DNA from: Owenia fusiformis
Taxonomy: Eukaryota > Annelida > Polychaeta > Sabellida > Oweniidae
Assembly: GCA_903813345.2 (NCBI GenBank)
Contig: CAIIXF020000008.1
Location: 24,972,822-25,036,821, forward strand
Length of the DNA: 64,000 nt
Reading direction: 5' to 3'
A program made the translations under genes and the position numbers. The notes under the pieces are model-generated. The model was not told the DNA's origin and did not search any database. It worked only from the letters and a program-made list of their open reading frames with translations. How positions within the stretch are numbered: position 1 is the stretch's first letter; each line of letters starts with the position of its first letter. This document shows positions 59,401-64,000 of this stretch, one piece after another.

Positions 59401-61278
59401 AGAATTGTATTGGTCTTTGAGGATGTTTACTTTCTGGGCGGGGTCTGTCATTTCGTCATCATCTTTGTCACAAAGCACACTGATACCTGATGCATCTTTG
59501 CGTTTAGACTTTATGTAGCTCAAGAAGCGTTTGGTAATGCCTTTGTGCTGAACATTCTCATTTATGATTTCACTTTCATCAATGTCGAGCAGATCGTTGA
59601 TGTAGCGTTGATGTTCTTTACGAATTTCATTGTGGATTAATTTCCATAGTGATTTGTACTTATGCCAATGATGAAGTTCATTTGAACGTTTGGCAGCATT
59701 ACTGTATATCGTCTTCGTCTCTATCGGATCATTCTCAGTATCCTGGTGGTAATCCAGGATACTTTGAATTTTCCACTAAGAGTTTTACTTGGAATTTGCT
59801 CATTTATTGACAATATCAATGTAGATTTGAATTCGCTGAACTTTGATCGTACAGTCTCTTAAAGTCCAGTCCATTCTGCCCGCTTGTATATGTGGACCTT
59901 ATGAGGCTTCTTTTTCTGAATTTTCATTTTAAGGTTTATATCACATACATGTAGGACTGCCTCATGATCACTCATGCCCAGAACCAACAAATTCTTTCTG
60001 CGAGGTTTGGGCATGGATGTTTTTTTGTCTAGTTGGTTCCTTGACTAGTTGGGTTAGGCCATGACCATCAGTTATTGTAATCATCTTCTCATTAAGATCA
60101 TTAGGATATTGAGAATTAGGCCTTATAATTCCATTCTTCCAATCGATGTCTGGTAAGTTGAAGTCTCCACATAGGAAAATGTTCTTCGTATATGTATTAC
60201 CATAAGCATATAGTTTATCAAGAGATGTTTGGAGTGACTCCAAAGCACCAGTATCGTTGTTTGGTTGACAATAGAAGGATCCAAACAGTATGTCCCCATT
60301 TAATAGAGATGTTTTGGACCATATGATTTCGCAATCAGCTGTCGGTATTCGACTGACATGAAGTCACTTTTGACTGCGATAAGGACTCCGCCAGCACATT
60401 GATGAAGATGACAGACATGAGGCAAACCTGGTTTGCCCCTTTCATGCACTCGGCCTCGGTGGTTCTGATTCAGTAGAATTACATGATGATGATGATGAAT
60501 TGTCAAGATCTGAGAGAGCGCTGACGGAGATTGTTACAGAGGAATGAGAAAGAGTGGAAAGCTGTTGGAAAAATTAGGTAGGGCACATCCAGGACAGATC
60601 TAGCTGAAACTGCCCGCATTGAGAAAAACATTGTACTCTGTTTGACTTGTGTCTGACGTCACGGGGGATGGCATCATATTCAAGTCACGTCATTTTATGA
60701 CGTTGCATAATTTTAGCTGATTGTGGCTTCATTTCACTTTATTTGAAAGATTTATAAAAATATAATAATGAGTCAGTACTTTTTAGAAAAAATATTAATG
60801 TTTGAATTTGAGGTCAAAGTCCGAAAATTTGATTAACTGATTTAAATTACAGTTTAAAGAGGTGAGAAAGTGAATAATTACAGGAGCAAACGTGATCAAT
60901 GGTTCGAGGTCTGCCTTCGGTAGAGGAGACCTCGAACCTTTTGAAGTAGGATCAGTAGCTCAATAAATATTCCTGTATTATTCTTTGAGCCTATGAGATC
61001 CTACTACAAAACGATCTGGCCAATACAGTGTGTCTGTGAGTGAGAGGGTAGTATTTTTGGGTGGTCATTTTTTATGTAGCATTTTTGGCTTCTGTCTTAT
61101 CTTCCCATTTATCCTCTGAGCCTACAGCCAATAGGGGCTGGATCTGGCTCCAGATCTGTGCTATTATTAGCCTTTTGCAGATGATTGACAAATGACAGAT
61201 GATGAGATATGACAGTATTTAGAAACTTACCTCTTTTTTGAAAAAGCTGTGTTTTTCGGCGCATGCATAACATGACAT
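44349..61278 (-). CDS. ZFYVE19: ZFYVE19 / ANCHR, abscission checkpoint FYVE protein, ten coding exons
   Basis: Minus-strand exons: 61278-61231, 58177-58056, 55517-55330, 54937-54840, 53729-53573, 51148-50900, 50215-50106, 49780-49655, 47194-47094 and 44409-44349. Total 1,260 nt, 419 residues, all phases consistent. An FYVE-type zinc finger fills residues 1-57: [16 protein letters not shown] in exon 1, then KGCKNC, FCVKC and CNKC, giving eight ligands (C3, C6, C19, C22, C27, C30, C48, C51) with human-like spacing. Three leucine-rich MIM1-like motifs follow: [10 protein letters not shown] (exon 3), [12 protein letters not shown] (exon 4) and [12 protein letters not shown] (exon 5). Exon 6 is a likely coiled coil. 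Exons 9-10 make a B-box-like finger: [32 protein letters not shown] retains VPS4 at the midbody through MIM1 contacts and delays abscission until chromosome bridges clear. Start: first ATG of exon 1. Confidence 0.93.
46700..46880. repeat. GACG microsatellite with GGCTCACTGTGTGAGCC hairpin
   Basis: GACGGACGGATGGACCAACGGACG (46821 on) precedes the perfect hairpin GGCTCACTGTGTGAGCC (46861-46877); this is another end type of the microsatellite-plus-hairpin repeats. Confidence 0.65.
46881..47090. repeat. 54-bp tandem repeat abutting the ZFYVE19 exon 9 donor
   Basis: Three near-perfect units start at 46881, 46935 and 46989 (AATCAATACCATTAATTTGG...), with a decayed fourth running to about 47080. 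The tract ends within about 15 bp of the donor at 47093. As 54 is a multiple of three it produces false open frames on both strands. Confidence 0.9.
47094..47194 (-). CDS. ZFYVE19: ZFYVE19 exon 9, C-terminal B-box-like zinc finger
   Basis: Encodes [20 protein letters not shown], then [13 protein letters not shown], ending in phase 2 at CTTCAA|GTAAGT. The acceptor is tandem (TATCAGCAG), so the first glutamine may be optional. Exon 10 (44409-44349) supplies EGH and the final 16 residues. Confidence 0.92.
48423..49376. mobile_element. Element with TACCGTAnTCnCC ends
   Basis: TACCGTATTCGCCGTAAAAA and GCGCCC on the left pair loosely with GGGCGCTTATCATGGTGATT and ACGGTA on the right. A diverged fragment is at 22780-22900. 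A CAGGCCCGTAGCC element is inserted in it. Confidence 0.65.
48878..49081. mobile_element. Inverted-repeat element, CAGGCCCGTAGCC family, second full copy
   Basis: The ends CAGGCCCGTAGCCAGG and TGGCTACGGGCCTG are flanked by the 5-bp duplication CGTGA (48873-48877, 49082-49086). Confidence 0.8.
49781..49870 (-). pseudogene. Duplicated acceptor and 5' part of ZFYVE19 exon 8
   Basis: A 90-bp direct duplication repeats the polypyrimidine tract, the TTGTAG acceptor and the first part of exon 8 ([13 protein letters not shown]) immediately upstream of the real exon. The copy has no 5' splice donor before the next acceptor. Use of its acceptor would read through to a stop after GGDLDKLFV. Several substitutions (for example D-T-A for D-A-E) separate the copies. 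Confidence 0.8.
50645..50722. repeat. Hairpin plus (GTCT)n microsatellite
   Basis: TTCACTAGGGTTATAGTGAA hairpin followed by CCGTCCATCTGTCTGTCTGTC. A short member of the dispersed microsatellite-plus-hairpin family, in ZFYVE19 intron 6. Confidence 0.6.
51780..52840. repeat. Four 133-157-bp tandem units ending in (GGAC)n and a hairpin
   Basis: Units begin near 51893, 52027, 52160 and 52317, sharing CTACCAAAAGTGTCATTAGAC, AATATGAACAAAATCGCTCC and CTACTTTTCGAGTT. They are followed by (GGAC/GTAC)n at 52694-52794 and TATCCCTCCGAACTTCGTTC..GGGATAAT (about 52806-52833). The left end carries the GGATTTGCTACTCC-type block, inverted. HINE/pearl-like architecture, by inference. Confidence 0.75.
53345..53492. 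repeat. (GACT)n microsatellite with terminal hairpin
   Basis: About 20 GACT units, then GACGGACGGACAGACGG and TATATCCCTACTGAACTTTG..GGATAATTAG. It lies 80 bp from the ZFYVE19 exon 5 donor. Confidence 0.85.
57499..58031. mobile_element. TTAA-bounded 533-bp repeat, copy 2
   Basis: Begins TTAAAGCAGATATGAAATGG and ends TTGTCCTTTAA, like 17323-17844. It keeps the CACGTG-containing blocks and ends 24 bp from the exon 2 donor of ZFYVE19. Confidence 0.75.
58056..58177 (-). CDS. ZFYVE19: ZFYVE19 exon 2, main part of the FYVE-type zinc finger
   Basis: Exon bounded by TTTCAG|AAAGGA and ACAGG|GTGAGT. It encodes six of the eight zinc-binding cysteines. The basic loop after the second pair (LTRKTAVPK) replaces the RRHHCR core of canonical FYVE domains, as in ANCHR. 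Exon 1 ends in phase 0 (KKE) and joins directly. A TTAA-bounded repeat ends 24 bp beyond its donor side. Confidence 0.92.
58978..60520 (-). pseudogene. Non-LTR retrotransposon fragment: APE-type endonuclease plus partial reverse transcriptase
   Basis: Read right to left: [10 protein letters not shown] (about 60400), [12 protein letters not shown] (about 60165), LGMSDHEAV (about 59980), a linker, then [16 protein letters not shown] and [19 protein letters not shown] with QLGFRSKHS near 59010. These are endonuclease motifs and the first reverse-transcriptase motifs of a CR1/L2/Jockey-type element. Frameshifts near 60310 and 59990, a stop near 59860, a deletion between SIDRW and RDDSM, and loss of the YADD part make it dead. 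It lies in ZFYVE19 intron 1. Confidence 0.85.
60893..60940. repeat. Short hairpin GGTTCGAGGTCT
   Basis: GGTTCGAGGTCT and AGACCTCGAACC are perfect 12-bp arms around a 14-base loop in ZFYVE19 intron 1. No flanking duplication was seen. Confidence 0.6.
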
Positions 61279-61440
61279 CGTGTTTTATTGCAGTATCGAT
61301 AATTAGACTACCAAATGATAAAGGGTTACGACCATTTCATTTGTTTATATAGCATTAAATCGAGAGAAAGGATAAAATAAAATAATCAGGATCCCGGAAA
61401 TGAACTTCGAGAACTTACGAGTTTTCGAACGAGAGCCAAA
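61279..61440. promoter_or_regulatory. Putative bidirectional promoter between ZFYVE19 and the unidentified + strand gene
   Basis: Only 162 bp separate the two divergent start codons, so both 5'UTRs and core promoters must overlap here unless non-coding first exons lie further out. No TATA box is evident on either strand at a convincing distance. Confidence 0.5.
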
Positions 61441-64000
61441 ATGTCACTCAGAATCGCCTGTCGAAAACTGCTTGATAATGTAGTCAGGAAAAATCAATTG
61501 TCACAAGTAAGTTGAAGATATATATCTTGTCATATATTCCTTGCATTGGAATCTTGTTTTTATGTTTTGGAGAAGGGAAAATCGTGTAATACATGTCTAA
61601 ACTTTATTTTCACATATTATCGCCCATCAAATTTTAATTCTGTGAAGGTAGGTAGAAAAAAGAGAAGGGAAAGCCCCCAGAGTTTAAAGATGGCAGACAT
61701 AATTACGTCTCTTGCTTACGACCCTCGTTCGTTCGAATTTTCATTGGCTTGTCATCAAATACTACACTTCGATTGGAATTTAATTGATACTCCTTGTTAC
61801 AGTTTACTATATTTGTACATAGCCATCTTTAGATAGATGGCTATGCAAAACTCAATATTCCCAGCCCATGTTAAAGGTCTTTTACAGAAATGTTAGAAAT
61901 CGTGGGAACACTAAAACTACTTCAATCAATGTATAACATCATAAAGTATCGTTGTAATAATTGTAAAATGCTAACTGGAGTCGGGAGACAGTGTAATTGA
62001 CGAAAAATGTTGCAGAGATGATAATTTTCAAGATGGCTTCTCAGGAAGTTGGGTAATGCGCTTGCGCTTCCATGCCATGAGATTTCCACTTTCGGTTACA
62101 CGCATACGCATTGGCAAGACTTCCTGGTCAGATGACATGGAAAATAACAAGTTCCAAATACATTTTTCGTCAATTACACTGTCTCCCGACTCCAGTTAGC
62201 GTTCTACGATTATTACAATGATACTTTATGATGTTATACATCGATTGAAGGAGTGTAAGTGTTCCCACGATTTCTAACATTTCTGTAAAAGACCTTTAAC
62301 ATGGGCTGGGAATATCGAGTTTAGCAAAGCTATAAATAAAACGCAGCAATTTAAAAAAGTCCTACGTCCTGTTGTCTTCCAAAACGGCCCGCAGCTGGAT
62401 TTTGCGGCTAATAATTTCATATCGAAACAAAAAACTGTACGCAATATTCAAAATTGACCAAAACGCCCGTTGTCTTCCAAAACGGCCCGCAGCTGGATTT
62501 TGCGGCTAATAATTTCATATCGAAACAAAAAACTGTACGCAATATTGTTAGTATGTGAAAATATTTATTCTTTAACATGCAAATATACTTAATTTCTCAA
62601 TTTTTGAACTTTGATTCAATTATGCTGTGAGGGAGATTGAAGAAGACAAGAACCTGAATGTATATCACCTTTGTACTTTCTTAAAGTGCATGTCATACTT
62701 ACCATTCAAGTGTCTCAAAGTATTCCAATAAATGAAAACAGATGTCAAAATCAACTAAAGTGCTAACATGTAATGTGTTTTGAACTTTATTGGAATCACA
62801 ATATAGATCTAAAATTGCCCATTCCTGCCACAATTGCTCCAAAAGCATTGCATGAAACTTGCATAAGATAAAAATATGCCAGCGCATTGTATAAAGTTTG
62901 ATTTCTCTTTTTGTGAGGACATAGGAGTTTTGTTTCCGAGTAAAGGGTTTTGTAGTAACTCCCCAACCATTGTATATTGTTGAAATCGCCATGATAAAAA
63001 GATGTGTCAGTTGAAGTTGTGCACCTGCGATCGTCTAATCAACTTATATACTGTGGAAGTTGAAGTGAAATTCTATGCACAAAATTATCAATTTGTGGAA
63101 GCATTACTTCAAAAGAATAAACATTATAACACTTCAGTTAGGTAGTAAGCAACAAATACACAAATTAATTAACTACATTGGCCATTTTGAATAACTGTTC
63201 CAAAGCCATATATTTCTAACCAATAGCAATAATTTTCTGCTCTCTTCAAAGTATGGCTATACTATTCTCAAATTGAAGGGAATTTAGGGCAGATCACTAT
63301 TTTGGTATTGTTTTCCTGATTTTTGCCTCAGAAAATTCAAATTTGTTTTATTATTTATGCCATTAAATGGTCACCCAAATGCTTTTAAAATTGGTAGAAA
63401 TTCTGATATATCTCTAATGTTTCCGATGTTTATATTTTTAAATACAGATTCATATATGTTATCAGGGGCGGATCTGGTAACCAACAAGGGGGGGGGCCCA
63501 AATTTCAGGTGAGAGAAAAAAAATTTTGGGCCCCTAAAACGCAAAAGAGGGCCCAAATTTTAAAATTTTGAGGCCCATTTTCTTCAAAATATGGCCTGAA
63601 TTTAAAAAATAAGGCCTTAAAAGGCCCAGTAATGACCAAAAAGGCCGACTTTTTGGGGGCTTAAGGCCTTTTTTGGCCCAATTTTTTTTTCTGGGCCCAC
63701 CCAAGGGGGGGGGGGCCCGGGCCCCCAGGCCCCCCCCCCTAATCCGCCAGTGGTTATAGTGCTTGTTATAATTTGCTACTCCGTGGAGTTGCTGTTTTCT
63801 AGTTTTGTCTGATTTACAGCCGTGTAATTGGATTTACCAGCTCAACATATATCAGTATGCTAAAAGTCTTGAAACTACCTTTCATGTAAAGGATCTGCAT
63901 AATTATATTGGATAATCACCTAGGATAACTCTTTATTTTAAGGTAAGGTGTATACAGTACTATGACCCAGATAACAAGAAGCCAGTTGAAAGTGTCAATC
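61441..64000 (+). CDS. Unidentified protein, first two exons (runs off the window), possible mitochondrial presequence
   Basis: Exon 1, 61441-61506, encodes 22 residues starting MSLRIACRKLLDNVVRK, rich in Arg and Lys with hydrophobic residues and no acidic cluster, as in mitochondrial targeting peptides. The donor CACAA|GTAAGT is in phase 0. A second exon probably starts at 63943 (TTTTAAG|GTAAGGTGT) and reads VRCIQYYDPDNKKPVESVN in phase 0 to the window edge. Only 41 residues are visible, so no family is proposed. The gene begins 162 bp from the ZFYVE19 start on the other strand, suggesting a shared promoter. The second exon is less certain because an alternative AG at 63946-63947 meets a stop in the phase-0 frame. 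Confidence 0.5.
61841..62332. mobile_element. Long-inverted-repeat element in intron 1 of the + strand gene
   Basis: GCTATGCAAAACTCAATATTCC and about 165 bp more (CCAGCCCATGTTAAAGG, ACACTGTCTCCCGACTCC as complement) pair with the right arm ending at GTTTAGCAAAGC. A short centre of about 150 bp separates the arms. Confidence 0.8.
62371..62560. repeat. 98-bp tandem duplication
   Basis: Two nearly perfect copies starting GTTGTCTTCCAAAACGGCCC at 62371 and 62469, each including GCAGCTGGATTTTGCGGC. Confidence 0.85.
63463..63752. mobile_element. Inverted-repeat element, CACTGGCGGATC family, second copy
   Basis: The ends CAGGGGCGGATCTGG and TCCGCCAGTG are flanked by the 5-bp duplication GTTAT (63458-63462, 63753-63757). 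The interior alternates GGGCCC and AAGGCC runs. Confidence 0.75.

Overview
The window looks like nuclear DNA of a marine invertebrate animal. It is AT-rich, has spliced genes with GT-AG introns of 0.6-6 kb, and is dense in short inverted-repeat DNA transposons, (GACG)n/(GTCT)n microsatellite-ended repeats, mariner and hAT relics, a tRNA-derived SINE and a non-LTR retrotransposon fragment. The gene set (a dystroglycan glucuronyltransferase, the ciliary chaperonin-like MKKS/BBS6, spliceosomal PPIL1 and the FYVE protein ZFYVE19/ANCHR) suggests a ciliated metazoan such as a non-vertebrate deuterostome or lophotrochozoan. The species cannot be fixed from sequence alone. Gene calls rest on splice sites and reading phases read by eye and on remembered family motifs; no search was run.

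Layout. 1-2.8 kb: repeats and a mariner relic. 2.86-9.5 kb (+): B4GAT1 in two coding exons; its 5.4-kb intron holds a 22-bp satellite that is split by a TTAA-inserted element. 9.7-10.5 kb: two inverted-repeat elements. 12.7-21.6 kb (-): MKKS in four coding exons. Its second intron contains an oppositely oriented intronless gene (15.58-16.21 kb, +) for a predicted secreted protein with a PAN-like cysteine module and seven 11-residue acidic repeats. 22-23.5 kb: decayed transposons. 23.5-27.7 kb (-): two very small single-membrane-span protein genes, one spliced across an intron that holds three nested transposons. 28-30.3 kb: fold-back elements, including a 44-bp perfect hairpin flanked by 8-bp direct repeats. 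30.38-38.21 kb (+): PPIL1 in five exons. 38.2-44.3 kb: repeats only. 44.35-61.28 kb (-): ZFYVE19/ANCHR in ten exons, with a partly duplicated exon 8 and a reverse-transcriptase relic in intron 1. 61.44 kb to the end (+): first two exons of an unidentified, possibly mitochondrial, protein whose start faces ZFYVE19 across 162 bp.

The genes are not an operon and show no common pathway; they are separate housekeeping or cell-biology genes (Golgi glycosylation, BBSome assembly, splicing, abscission control). The most notable content lies between the exons: at least twenty fold-back or inverted-repeat elements of many families, several with exact target-site duplications, plus repeats sitting close to splice sites.
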